A stretch of 64,000 bases of DNA from Crambe crambe. Lineage: Eukaryota; Porifera; Demospongiae; Poecilosclerida; Crambeidae. Under the pieces are notes generated by a model, which saw only the letters and a list, made by a program, of their open reading frames with translations, made no database searches and was not told the DNA's origin. Positions 43,551 to 58,290 of the stretch are shown piece by piece. Both the position numbers and the translations under genes were made by a program. The stretch spans positions 711,001 through 775,000 of the forward strand of contig OZ004584.1 in assembly GCA_963924555.1 (NCBI GenBank), read 5' to 3'. Every line of letters starts with the position of its first letter. The stretch's first letter is position 1.

Positions 43551-44486
43551 ATCCGATAATATATATCCATGAGTGACTATATATCCACTTTTTATCAAGA
43601 ATTTTGTGTGACATATTAAATAATACTGTACTTCATTATTATATTTATTTTCATGAAAAAAAAATATTACCACTAGGCTAGGCATAGGAACCAGGGGGCA
43701 GGGGGGAGGGCTACAGCCCCCCTAAACATCCTACTTTCAGATGTAAAGTGCAAGAATAAGTACATGATTAGCTAATAGCTAAGCAATTTATCAGAAGGAC
43801 AGATGAACTGAACCTAAATGAAATTGCAAAACAATTTGTTTCTGTAGATTCTAGATGTTTACAATAATATTGATATAAAGAATTAGTTCTCATAAAATTA
43901 GCTTATGAAACAAAATGAAAGGTGGTTTGTTTCATAATCTAATTTTATGAGAACTAATTCTATTGAATTTTTTATCATGTTAGCTGAGAAAAATAAGCAG
44001 AATATTAATATAGCTAGCTAATTATCAATAGGATTCAATCAGGGTAGAAACTTCTACACAAACTTCCCAACTTCCCCCCAAAATTCATCATCACATGCAC
44101 AAACCAATATTTATAATATTGGTGACATAAACCCAGATTTGTCTCCAGATGCAATCTAAAAGACAAAATCTTCCCGGAGGATGCATGCTCCCAGACCCCC
44201 TAGATCCAATCTATTGTAAATGATATTACAGGATGTTTATTCTCTGCAACGGTAGTGTTCTGGCTTGCCCTCAGTTTTAGAGTAGGAAGTGGTAGTCAAT
44301 ATGAAACTGTAGTTTTCAACTGTAGCATCTCGCAGCCGGTGCAACTACCAGCCTCATTAACTCATGAATTATTCATGAGCGAACACGCCCCCGGCCACCT
44401 TAATGGAGTGACGTCACAAGTACAATAGCTACTGTGAAAATGAAATCATTAGCTAGCGCACAAAATTAATAGGAGCATGGCAAGAT
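43551..44486. other. Intergenic mirror of 28347-29171
   Basis: Aligns in reverse with the left arm up to about 44235 (gaataaacatcctg). It includes a palindrome (43880-43960) made of agaattagttctcataaaatta and its inverse. The following 250 bp, up to the MITE, are absent from the left arm. No gene recognised. Confidence 0.6.
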
Positions 44487-44495
44487 GTGCAAAGT

Positions 44496-44939
44496 TAGTC
44501 TGGCGTCGCCAGCCCAGCTTTTCTTCTTTTTTTTTTTGGGACGGGGATTGGGAAGAAAAGTGGTCTGGGAGCTAGCTCTAGCATCAACTACTTGTGACGC
44601 CCGCGCGATCTCTCAAAAATAATTTGCGTGTTGAATATTTTCCGAAGCCAGTCGGTAGAATTGCGAACACATCGCCCTTGAAAATCACTTATACAACTTC
44701 CAGCCGTTCAGGCTTCAGGCCAGGTATTCCTAGCTCTTTAAACACAGCTCTTGGTTACTTGGTTACTTCTCCATAGCTCTAGCTCTGCCAACCTGGAATA
44801 AATCGTGGGTGTGTCTCGCCAACTACTTCACGTGACTGAATAGAGCAATCTGATTGGGACGCAGCTATAGCTGCGCGCGCGGGCGACACAAGTAGTTGAT
44901 GCATGCTAAGCTATCAGACCACTTTTCTTCCCCGTCCCC

Positions 44940-44970
<31 letters not shown>

Positions 44971-44993
44971 GCTGGGCTGGCGACGCCAGACTA
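44496..44993. mobile_element. TAG-ended MITE, complete, 9-bp target duplication GTGCAAAGT
   Basis: 498 bp with ends TAGTCTGGCGTCGCCAGCCC and inverse, T/A runs, and CGTCCC/GGGACG blocks; subterminal repeats extend to gtagttgatgc. GTGCAAAGT lies at 44487-44495 and 44994-45002. It is the intact version of the remnant at 28389. The frame at 44594-44776 is not supported as a gene. Confidence 0.85.
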
Positions 44994-45032
44994 GTGCAAA
45001 GTCTGCAAGGTAATGGTTTTACTAGTAGCTAA

Positions 45033-45923
45033 CTAGTTAATTTTCTGAAGCGATATCCTTAATAACCATTCTAGTCCTTTGAACCTTGCTTGACTCCCAT
45101 CAATGCTGGCCCAGTCCTTTCTGAGGAACCACACCCCATCTTCCTCTGCTTTACTGCTCATCATTTGAAACTTGTGTTTATTCCTGCCATGGTGCCAGAT
45201 ATAAGCATTCTCCTTCATCTCTTGGACACATGAAATGCCACGACAAGCCGCTTCCTGTGGAAGCAGAGTCACTTTTAATCCACTGGAGGTACGACCTTGC
45301 CAGAATGTAGTGGTGTTTTCATTGACAGAAGTGGTGTGAGCAGCTGGGACTTTCTTCCACTTGATCCCTGCTTTTTCTAGTGCTTTATTGAACAGAACTT
45401 GGTCATCCATTTTGTTGGTATTATTGTTACTCAGCCTTTCCCAGAGTAGCTCTGCAATAAGAAGGAAAAGGCTAGCTATCTCATTAAAACATGCTAACTA
45501 TAATAGCTTTTATTGAAATTATTGAACTTATTGTGTGTGATTATTAACCTCCAATCCTAAAGTTGAAGAGTGAACACTATTATTTTTTGGGCACAATTTG
45601 CAACTCAAAATATTCTCTACAACAGACAATCTAAAAGTACCCACACTCGATCAATATTATACACAATAGCCTCCAAAAAGAGGATAACCTCTCTACAAAA
45701 GGATAGTGTCCCTTATTTGGAGGTTTCCCTGTGGATCTGCTCTTTGTTAGCTCTACCTGTTGTACCTGTTTTGGGAGTACTGTGTATCAATATTGCTCCC
45801 ATGCAAACCACAACCCCCCACCTCCTGAACAATCCATGGAGTAAGCTTCCTCCAAAGGTCCCCACTATGTCACTGTCCTTGTATGATTCCAGAACCGGAA
45901 TGGGATTCTTGAGCATTATGGCA
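45033..45923 (-). pseudogene. Sugar-transferase B, truncated extra copy
   Basis: The second exon (45451-45033) is intact and identical in predicted protein to left-arm gene B. Of exon 1 only the 3' end remains (45923-45763), from IMLKNPIPVLESYKDSD to the donor. The DSD motif, membrane anchor and start are gone. At 45923 it joins subtilase sequence in the opposite orientation. It cannot make an enzyme. Confidence 0.85.
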
Positions 45924-45929
45924 TAATAA

Positions 45930-46930
45930 AAGTCTCACTCCATTCAGCAATGTTCAAGCTAGTGGCATGAACACAATACCACAAGGACGTGGAACAGTAT
46001 TAGCTGTTATCGACAGTGGCATTTATGCACAGCATGAAGCATTTACAAAACCTGGCAAGATAATCGATGCAGTGAATTTTGCAAGAGATGGATATGATTG
46101 CCAAGATGAAATAGGTCATGGCACTGAGTCACTGAGTGTGCTGGCATAGCTTGTGGTTTACCTTTTAAATTGAGGATTCAAGGGGAAAATGCATGCATGA
46201 ATACAAGTCTGCAGCCCCAAAAGCAAAATTGATGATTCTTAAAGTCGCTGATGAAAACGGGGATATATATAACACCAGTATTTGTAAAGCAATTGAATAC
46301 ATCATTCAACATAACAGTAAACCAGGGAAAGAGAAAGTTAATGTCATATCTTTATCACTTGGCTCTTCAAAATTTGATGCAGATCTAGCAATGAAAATTC
46401 AACATGCCATTACCAACAATATAATTGTCGTAAGTGCTGCATCTAATTATGGTGCTTCCATAATCAACCCTATCGCCTATCCTGGTAAATTGGGGCATGT
46501 CATTTGTGTTGGAGCCTGCAATGAACGAGGAAAACCTACTGACTTCACTCCAGAGGGACGTGAAATTGACTGTTTGGAAATTGGAGAGAATGTTTGGGTA
46601 CCAACAATTGATGGAGAGCGAAGCGTCAAATCACGTCAAGGGACATCATATTCAGCACCAATAGTTGCCGCCTGCATTTGCCTCGTAATCGAAGATATCA
46701 GAAATCTTGCTGATGCTTACAACATTCCTGATCTATTGGAGAAGTTGCACAACGTTTGGTACATGAGGGAGATCCTAAAGATGATGGCAGTAAAGCAAGG
46801 ACATCACGACAGAGAAAGAGGCTATGGGAGACTGGACCCTGCATTATTTTTGGAAAAGACGCCTGAAGAAAAGTTGCACATACTTCAAAATACATGCTGT
46901 CTTTTTCTCTTCACAGGGCTTTTAACATAA
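45930..46930 (+). pseudogene. Subtilase, third copy, 5'-truncated and frameshifted
   Basis: Begins within the leader (AATAAAAGTCTCACTCCATTCA), joined to the sugar-transferase fragment. Asp (LAVIDSGIYAQ) and His (DEIGHGTE) are present. An 8-bp tandem duplication (cactgagtcactgagt, about 46123-46138) then breaks the frame, and two further small insertions lie near 46180-46195. The downstream frame (46193-46930) retains Asn (VVSAASNYGAS) and Ser (RQGTSYSAPIV). The tail is replaced after LHILQNT by the end of a THAP-domain fragment read backwards. It is closer to the fragment at window position 1 than to the two intact copies. Confidence 0.85.
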
Positions 46931-47161
46931 CTAAACACAGTAGGGATGTAGTCTGGGGAGAGGGGATCATCACTCTTCTTGCCTGTAAATGAAGTGGTTG
47001 GAGCATAGCCAGCTGTATTCTGTTGGCTGCCAATTCTTCCTGTTTAGAGCTGCCACCCAACTTGAACGCCTCTCTTTATCAGCAGGAAATCGATAGAAAC
47101 TCAAGCCACAGCCTTTGCTAGATCTATTGGCACACCCCACTGCACAGCAGCTCTTGACCAT
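46930..47161 (-). pseudogene. THAP zinc-finger domain fragment
   Basis: From an ATG at 47161 the minus strand reads MVKSCCAVGCANRSSKG, LSFYRFPADKERRSSWVAAL and WLCSNHFI: a C2CH THAP domain (C-x4-C ... C-x2-H, with the conserved Pro and Trp). Right after NHFI one extra base shifts the frame; the expected continuation SDDPLSPDYIPTVFSYVKS is found in the next frame. THAP domains bind DNA and are common in P-element-like transposases and their host derivatives. There is no other part of such a protein here. It is wedged between the subtilase and sugar-transferase copies, overlapping the end of the former. Confidence 0.75.
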
Positions 47162-47268
47162 TATTGCATGTTTGCCACTCAAGATGGCGCCCACCGCGAA
47201 TTTTTTAATTATTACGCGCAATCGAATAACCTCTATACAAAGTCTGCGGTTTACATATTTACTAGGAA

Positions 47269-48995
47269 CTAGTTAATTTTCTGAAGCGATATCCTTAATA
47301 ACCATTCTAGTCCTTTGAGCTTTGCTTGACTTCCATCAATGCTGGCCCAGTCTTTTCTGAGGAACCACACCCCATCTTCCTCTGCTTTACTGCTCATCAT
47401 TTGAAACTTGTGTTTATTCCTGCCATGGTGCCATACATAAGCATTCTCCTTCATCTCTTGGACACATGAAATGCCACGACAAGCCACTTCCTGTGGAAGC
47501 AGAGTCACTTTTAATCCACTGGAGGTACGACCTTGCCAGAATGTAGTGGTGTTTTCATTAACAGAAGTGGTGTGAGCAGATGGGACTTTCCTCCATGTGA
47601 TCCCTGCCTTTTCTAGTGCTTTATTGAACAGGACTTGGTCATCCATCTTGTTGGTATTATTGTTACTCAGCCTTTCCCACAGTAGCTCTGCAATAAGAAG
47701 AAAGAGGCAGGCTATCTCTATAGAACATGCTAACTATAATAGCTTTCATTGAAATTATTGAACTTATTATGTGTGCATTAGCTATTAACCTCCAGTCCTA
47801 AAGTTGAAGAGCGAACAATTATTGTTTGGGCGCAATTTGCAACTCAAAATATTCTCTACAATGGACAATCCACACTCTATCAATATTATACAACAAAAGG
47901 ATGGTGTCCCTTATTTTGGAGGTTTCCCTGTGGATCTGCTCTGTGTTTAGCTCTAGCTATTGTACCTGTTCTGGGAGTACTGCGTATCAATATTGCTCCC
48001 ATGCAAACCACAACCCCCCACCTCCTGAACAATCCATGGGGTAAGCTTCCTCCAAAGGTCCCCACTATGTCACTGTCCTTGTACAATTCCAGAACTGGAA
48101 TGGGATTCTTGAGCATTATGGCATCGGAATCCATGTTGATGACATCATACCCCATATGATTGAGGACTCGCATTACAGACAAACGAATAACCAGCAACTC
48201 TTGGAAAGCACTGGCTTTAACAGGCCTGCCATTTCTCAGTTTGTGTTTCCATTTAAAGATGATGTCATTAGCTGACAGTGTCAAACAGTCGATGCTCAGA
48301 TCACGATGCTCCAATAGAGAACAGATGCTAGCCCTGCTGGTCACAATGAGAATATTCTTAGGAGGTTCCTTCTGAAGGACCAGCACTGAAATCAGCCAAT
48401 TGAGCAGAGCTTCTTTGAATTTGATATCAGCACATGCGATCAGAATAGGTTCACTTGGATTCACTTTTTTGGTGAATTTCGTCAGGAATTGAATCCAGTG
48501 AGTATTTTGGTAGCGATATGCTTTCTCCATGCTGTCAGACCAAGGGAGTCTGAAATTGAAATCAAAACCAGTAAGGTCAGTGTTAAGGTTAGTGTTAAGT
48601 TCAGTGTTAAGGTTATGGTTAACTTTTATTTCAACTCCATTTGGGATTCTTTGGTGGTTTACGAGAGTCGGATCTTTAACATTGTGCTCTCTGATAAGAC
48701 TCTGCTTCTCCTTTAAACTACTGGAAATGGTAGACTTTACTTTTTCTTGCTTGTTGACATCGTGCAGAATCTCCTTATACGATTGGCTGGTGAGAGAATG
48801 ACCATTTCTACTGTCTCTTGTATCGATTGTGATGCCACAATTGGATTGAGATGGAAGTAAATAGCAAGTGGCCGTTCCTTGATTGATGCTGTATATCACT
48901 AGAAAGAATGCAAACAGAACTGTGCTGATTACGTAACACTGATGACAAGCTCCACGACATCTCCTCATACTACAAATTCCTTTCAAACTAGACAT
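47269..48995 (-). CDS. Nucleotide-diphospho-sugar transferase (GT77-like), gene B, right arm
   Basis: Full-length mirror copy of the left gene B: exons 48995-47966 and 47687-47269, 482 residues, with a phase-1 intron. The membrane anchor is at about 21-37; the stem repeat differs (EIKVNHNLNTELNTNLNTDL, a changed repeat number); the DSD motif lies in YDVINMDSDAIML. The frame is intact. The downstream sequence differs from the left arm because of the inserted THAP/subtilase block. Confidence 0.85.
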
Positions 48996-49610
48996 TGTAA
49001 CTAACTAGCTATAGCTAACTGCTTCTAATAGGAACTAGCTATTGCTAATGAGTGAGGCTTTCAAAAATTTGGTCTTGGGGGTGTCTAGCTAGTCTCTCTA
49101 TCTAGCTAACTTCTTCATTGTTATGCTACACAGCTATAGCTAGCTAACTCAGCTTAGCATAGCAATGGAGGAATTAAACACTGAAGCCAAATCATTGCTT
49201 GAACGAAACCATATTAGAGAATTATTATACTACTGAATAGTGATATCCCCCTATAGCATATTCTTTATGTAGAATGGTTCAACATGCATGATGTGAGTCC
49301 ATCTATGGATATTGGAACTAGCTAGCTACTTAACTACGTAAATATCTGATAGATAGCTACAGAGGTTTATAGCTATAGCTATACCAAGCTACATTTCAAA
49401 ATGTCATAACAGCTAGCTACAATGTCATAACAGCTAGCTACAATGTCATAACAGCTAGCTACAATGTCATAACAGCTAGCTACAATGTCATAACAGCTAG
49501 CTACAATGTCATAACAGCTAGCTACAATGTTGTCATAACAGCTAGCTAGAGCTACTTCAATTTGATAATTGCAATTTTCGTTGTGTGACTGATGATGAAT
49601 TGAATTTATT
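48996..49610. repeat. Intergenic mirror with expanded 22-bp VNTR
   Basis: Mirrors 26018-26565. About seven copies of AATGTCATAACAGCTAGCTAC at 49395-49545, against four on the left. GCTAGC words dominate. Confidence 0.8.
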
Positions 49611-51070
49611 CTAAGGTAATAGGGTATGGTTAGTTATTCCTGATAACCATAACTGTCCTTTGAGATGAACTCCTTTGCCATCAATACTGGACCAATCACT
49701 TCTCAAGAACCACACTCTGTCTTCCTGAGCTTTGCTGTTCATGTTGCTAAACTTGTGCTTGTTCTGGCCATGATGCCAGACATACACTTGATCCTTTATC
49801 TCCCTGACGCACCAAATGGAGCGACAAGCTACTACCTGAGGGAGGAGTGTCACTTTCAAGCCGTTGGAACAATGACCTTCCCAGTGTGTTGTCATATTTA
49901 AATCAGTTGGGGCTTCTTCTGCAGACGATCTTTTCCACATGATGTTGGCTGCATCTAAGGCCTTATTGAGCAGTATCTGATCATTGACTTCGTCGATCCT
50001 TCGCATACTCTCCCACAAAAACTCTGCAAAAGGGGGAAAAATCAACAAATTTCTCTTGGACCTAGTCTGGACACTATCATGATGCTGCAGTTGAAGAATT
50101 AGCTAATAATTATTATACAGTGGAACTTCCCTCCAAGAAAAGGACAACCTCCCAACAAAGGACACTCTTTTGGGCCCCTTTCCCTAAATTGCCTTAGGTA
50201 CATGTTTAACTCCAAGAAGAGGACAACCTCGGATAAAGCATACTCAGAGGTTCCACTGTTATATTTACCAGTTCTTGAGGAACTTCTTATTAGTATTGCT
50301 CCCATGCACACAACAACCCCCCACTTCTGAAATAACTGAAGCGGCCGCTTTCCTCCAAAAGTCCCAACCACATCACTGTTCCCATGCTGCTTCAGAACTG
50401 GAACCAAATTCCTCAGCATTATGGCATCGGAATCCATGTTAACTACATCGTAACCCATGTGGTTAAGAACACGCATCACTGATAAACGAATGACCAGTAA
50501 CCTTCTGAATATGCTGATCTTTTTGTTAATACTGATATCATACACTGACATCAGTAAGCAGGAAACTTTAACTTCGTGTTCTTCCAACAGGGAGCATATC
50601 TCAGGTGTATTTGTCACCACTAAAATATTTTTCGGCGGCTGATTTTGTGAAGCAGATGAGAGAGAGATTATCAACCAGTTGAGAAGGGCTTCTTTGAAGT
50701 TATCATCAACACACACTATGAATATCGGCTCAGTTGGATCCAAAGTTACTGCTGTAAAATTGATCAGAAATTGGATCCAATCATAGTGATCAGCACTTAA
50801 GCCACCCAACCATGGGAGGTTAAAGTTCATATCCATGTAATTGTCCATGTTGGAAGCAGCTCCTCCCTTTTTTGATCCTGTAGCAGATGGAATGTGTGTG
50901 AAAATGAAGTTCTTCACACCTTGTGTGCAGTTACTGATGCCATAGAAGAGAAGCACACACAACAAGAACAGAAAGAGAACCTTCAAGTTTACATGGTGGC
51001 ATCTTCTGGCTTCCTGCTCCTTCTTCTGGTGAGACCCTTTGTTCTGAACGAGACTACCATCCAACTGCAT
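49611..51070 (-). CDS. Nucleotide-diphospho-sugar transferase (GT77-like), gene A, right arm
   Basis: Mirror of the left gene A: exons 51070-50269 and 50023-49611, 404 residues, same phase-1 intron and the same MITE in it. Relative to the left copy it lacks a few residues (SGS before DWIQF; one IS repeat) and ends TLLP rather than TL. Anchor (about 30-46), DSD (YDVVNMDSDAIML) and the C-terminal WHHGQNKHKF are kept. Both arm copies are open, so both may be expressed. Confidence 0.85.
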
Positions 51071-51373
51071 CTTAGGTAGGGGCGTAACGGACCTCAGTTG
51101 TTTTTAGCGCGTAATTATTAGCGATGATTTTTTTAATTTGTTTGTCTCGGCAATAGAAGGTGAAATGGCTTCCAAGCTCGAGCAGAAATATTTATATTGC
51201 AGTATTAAATTTATGTGGCTGGTTGATTGTAGCTACCTATGTCAATTTTTTTTTTTTTTTTTTTTTGATAGAGTGATAGAGAGAAAAAAATGTTGATCTC
51301 ATGATTATATGATAATTGCTACTTTTTTATTTCATGAAAATAAATAATCACCTATTGATTTGCATGAGTCTGA
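51071..51373. other. Edge of the inverted duplication; intergenic
   Basis: Similarity to the left arm (acgcgct... gttacgcccct) fades out near 51125. A T-run of 22 lies at about 51247. It holds the 3' flank of the transporter gene. Confidence 0.5.
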
Positions 51374-52876
51374 TTACATTACATCCTTGAGTTTTCTGCC
51401 TCTGGGTTCGTAATTGAGCACCAATGAGACACAGAGCTGGACAAAGTACACGATGGCAAAGATTGCCGGAAAGAGCCAGTGCTGCGAGACGTTGGCAGCT
51501 TTGTCGCTACCCAGAGCCCCCACCATGTAAGTCAGAGCTTGTATGATGAAGAAGTACGAAGTAGTGATGGATCGAATACTTGTTGGGTAACACTCTGAAA
51601 TGTAAGTGTACAGAAGACCATAAATAGGGCTGGTGGAGAAGTAGATCAGGATTAAAAAGACTGGAATTGAAGCTGTAGTTTGGATGAGTGATAGGAGAAG
51701 GAAGAAAAGAGAAGCAAGTGCAGAAAAAAGACGCAATGAATTGAGTCGACCAAATTCTGGCCAATCTACTATGATGGATAGCAACAATATGCCAGGGATT
51801 TGTGCTATTGCTGTCACTAGGAGAGTGAAGTACGTTCCAACATTGAGCTTCTTCAGAAAATCAGGTAAAAAGAGCTGCGAACTCAGGAAACCAAAACTCT
51901 GTGTTACCAAAATGATGCTCAAAGGAACAGTCCTTCTCAGGTACTTGGGGTGAAATATTTTCAACAGCTGGACAAAGATCGATTGCGGTTTTTGTTTCGT
52001 ACTTTGGTTCTCATCGGCATTGATAGTTAGACAATTGTTGAATTCACTCATGGTTATAAAATCAGTCAGTTTCTTTCTATTCATCTTTGCAATGGTGTTG
52101 AATACCTTCCATGCTTTATTGTGTTTCCCATTAGCAATGAGGTATCGCGGAGACTGGAAGTAAAAAACCAACCGAAATGCCACAACGAGAAAGCACGGCA
52201 GTGCAGATCCAGCAATATAGTACCTCCAACCCATTTCAAGTTGTGAAGGAATAAGCAGCCAGGCCAGACCATAGTTGCAGCAAAGTCCCACAGAAGCCAT
52301 CAGCATGTTCAAAACGGCTACTGGAGCTCTCCTGTTCACTGGAAGGAACTCGATTACAGTCGGAAAGCCGAATCCTGGCACTCCACCTATAGCCACACTT
52401 GTCAAACAACGCAACGCAATAAGCAAGTAGAAAGAGTTGGCAAAGGCAGAGCAAATGCTAACTGTTCCCATCCATCCAATGCAGAGAGCATACGGCCACA
52501 CACGACCAAACTTATCAGAAATGAAACTAAAGCCAAGTGCTCCAATGACGTTCGGGATGGCAGTCGCTGCCGGAAGGAAGGAGTAGTCAGATTTGGTGAT
52601 ATTCCATGTCCTGGTCACACTATCCTCGATGAATACGAAAATGGAGAGGTCAAACCCATAAGCAAAATAGGTCAATCCTGACAAGCAGAAGGCCAAAATC
52701 TGAAAGGGCCCAAATCCTATAAAGCTTAAAATGTCATCAGGAGAAAGAGATCTTGATGGCATAGATTGATCTTCATCTGTATTGATGCTGAAATTAATAG
52801 GATCATCTTTCTTACTTGGAGCTTGTATACTGTGATAAGAATAGACCCCGTTCCTCTTAATACCGACAGTCTCCAT
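51374..52876 (-). CDS. MFS transporter, SVOP/SV2-like (SLC22-related), intronless
   Basis: 500 residues in one exon. A cytosolic N-terminus (SRSLSPDDILSFIGFGPFQI) leads into about 12 hydrophobic segments. The signature loop after TM2 is SFISDKFGRVWPYALC (D-x-x-GR-x-x pattern), and TM4-TM5 has LRCLTSVAIGGVPGFGFPTV, with EFLPVNRRAP as in SV2/SVOP proteins. A long central loop (about 258-300) separates the halves. The C-terminal half has YISECYPTSIRSI (the E-x-x-PT..R signature). The protein is a plasma or vesicle membrane transporter of organic solutes; substrate unknown. It is divergent from VPS45, whose start is 345 bp away. Lack of introns suggests an old retrocopy or simple loss. Confidence 0.88.
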   Translation of the reverse strand: METVGIKRNGVYSYHSIQAPSKKDDPINFSINTDEDQSMPSRSLSPDDILSFIGFGPFQILAFCLSGLTYFAYGFDLSIFVFIEDSVTRTWNITKSDYSFLPAATAIPNVIGALGFSFISDKFGRVWPYALCIGWMGTVSICSAFANSFYLLIALRCLTSVAIGGVPGFGFPTVIEFLPVNRRAPVAVLNMLMASVGLCCNYGLAWLLIPSQLEMGWRYYIAGSALPCFLVVAFRLVFYFQSPRYLIANGKHNKAWKVFNTIAKMNRKKLTDFITMSEFNNCLTINADENQSTKQKPQSIFVQLLKIFHPKYLRRTVPLSIILVTQSFGFLSSQLFLPDFLKKLNVGTYFTLLVTAIAQIPGILLLSIIVDWPEFGRLNSLRLFSALASLFFLLLSLIQTTASIPVFLILIYFSTSPIYGLLYTYISECYPTSIRSITTSYFFIIQALTYMVGALGSDKAANVSQHWLFPAIFAIVYFVQLCVSLVLNYEPRGRKLKDVM

Positions 52877-53221
52877 CCCGGCAGCTCTCTAGCTCTGATC
52901 AAAGTGTACTGGTCTGTATCTATGACCTAGCATAGGACCCAGCTAGAAAGCTGCACACATGGCGATGATCTCAAAAGTTTAGTTACATCACATGTACAAA
53001 ACAAGATGCCAAGGGCCAAAGATCATAGCTCTATGGCTCCACCCTTGCGGAAGAGCCGGGAGTATAATAAAGAAGTTGGTTTACCTGGGCATGGGGGTTG
53101 CGGTACCGGGTGGGCCGGGCTTGTAATCGCATGCGCATGACATCATTATGGGCGTGTTTTTGTCACATGACGTCAAGGTCAACGTAAACGACCCCGGCCC
53201 CAAAGAGCGAAGTTGAAAAAG
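52877..53221. promoter_or_regulatory. Bidirectional promoter region (transporter / VPS45)
   Basis: 345 bp between two divergent start codons. It holds a perfect CRE palindrome TGACGTCA (53168-53175) and an NRF1-like CGCATGCGCATGA (53128-53140), both about 50-95 bp upstream of the VPS45 ATG, in the only CG-containing stretch nearby. No TATA box on the VPS45 side. Function is inferred from motif identity. Confidence 0.45.
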
Positions 53222-57659
<4,438 letters not shown>

Positions 57660-57708
57660 CTAGATTTCCTGGACTTTTTTTTTTTAATTATGCACTATAC
57701 TTGTTTGT

Positions 57709-57740
<32 letters not shown>

Positions 57741-57830
57741 GCTATTAGCTAACGATCTCAATGATGTGTACATGGCTCCACATACATGTACCTACAGCTA
57801 TTGTAGTAATACTGTGGAAGGATTTTGCAT

Positions 57831-58210
57831 GCCCAGGGCCACAGGATGCTTGGTTGACTTGACTGGTGAATACCTCAGATTAGCCCTGAGCTAATTATTC
57901 ATATATAGATGCTCATTATTCAAGTATTATATTCAACATTTTGCTCCCTATTATTCAAGAGACAGCCCCCTATTATTCAATAAGGATCATTAAGTACTGT
58001 ACATTGACAGGATTGACAGTCATAACTATTACACAGTTCATTAACTCATCAACCTACTGAAGCATCAAAGATGTCTCAGTTAGAGCCTATATTATTCAAT
58101 TTCTGAAAGAAGCTACCTATTATTCAAAAGATTATTCCTGAATAATTAGCTCAGGCCTACCCAGGGCCACAGGATGCTTGGTTGACTTAACTGGTGAATA
58201 CCTCAGATCA
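57831..58210. repeat. Foldback segment between 55-bp direct repeats, downstream of VPS45
   Basis: gcccagggccacaggatgct...gaatacctcagat occurs at 57831-57881 and 58158-58210 with one or two differences. Between them lies a segment with inverted ends CTGAGCTAATTATTCA / TGAATAATTAGCTCAG and repeated TATTATTCAA words. Just upstream (about 57700-57740) a GTT trinucleotide run lies in the VPS45 3' flank. Confidence 0.7.
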
Positions 58211-58290
58211 TTATAGCTAGCATAAACAAGTGGTCAATATTTCTCTGAAACTGAATGCTTAAAAGCAAAAAAAAAAATAATTTTTTTTTA

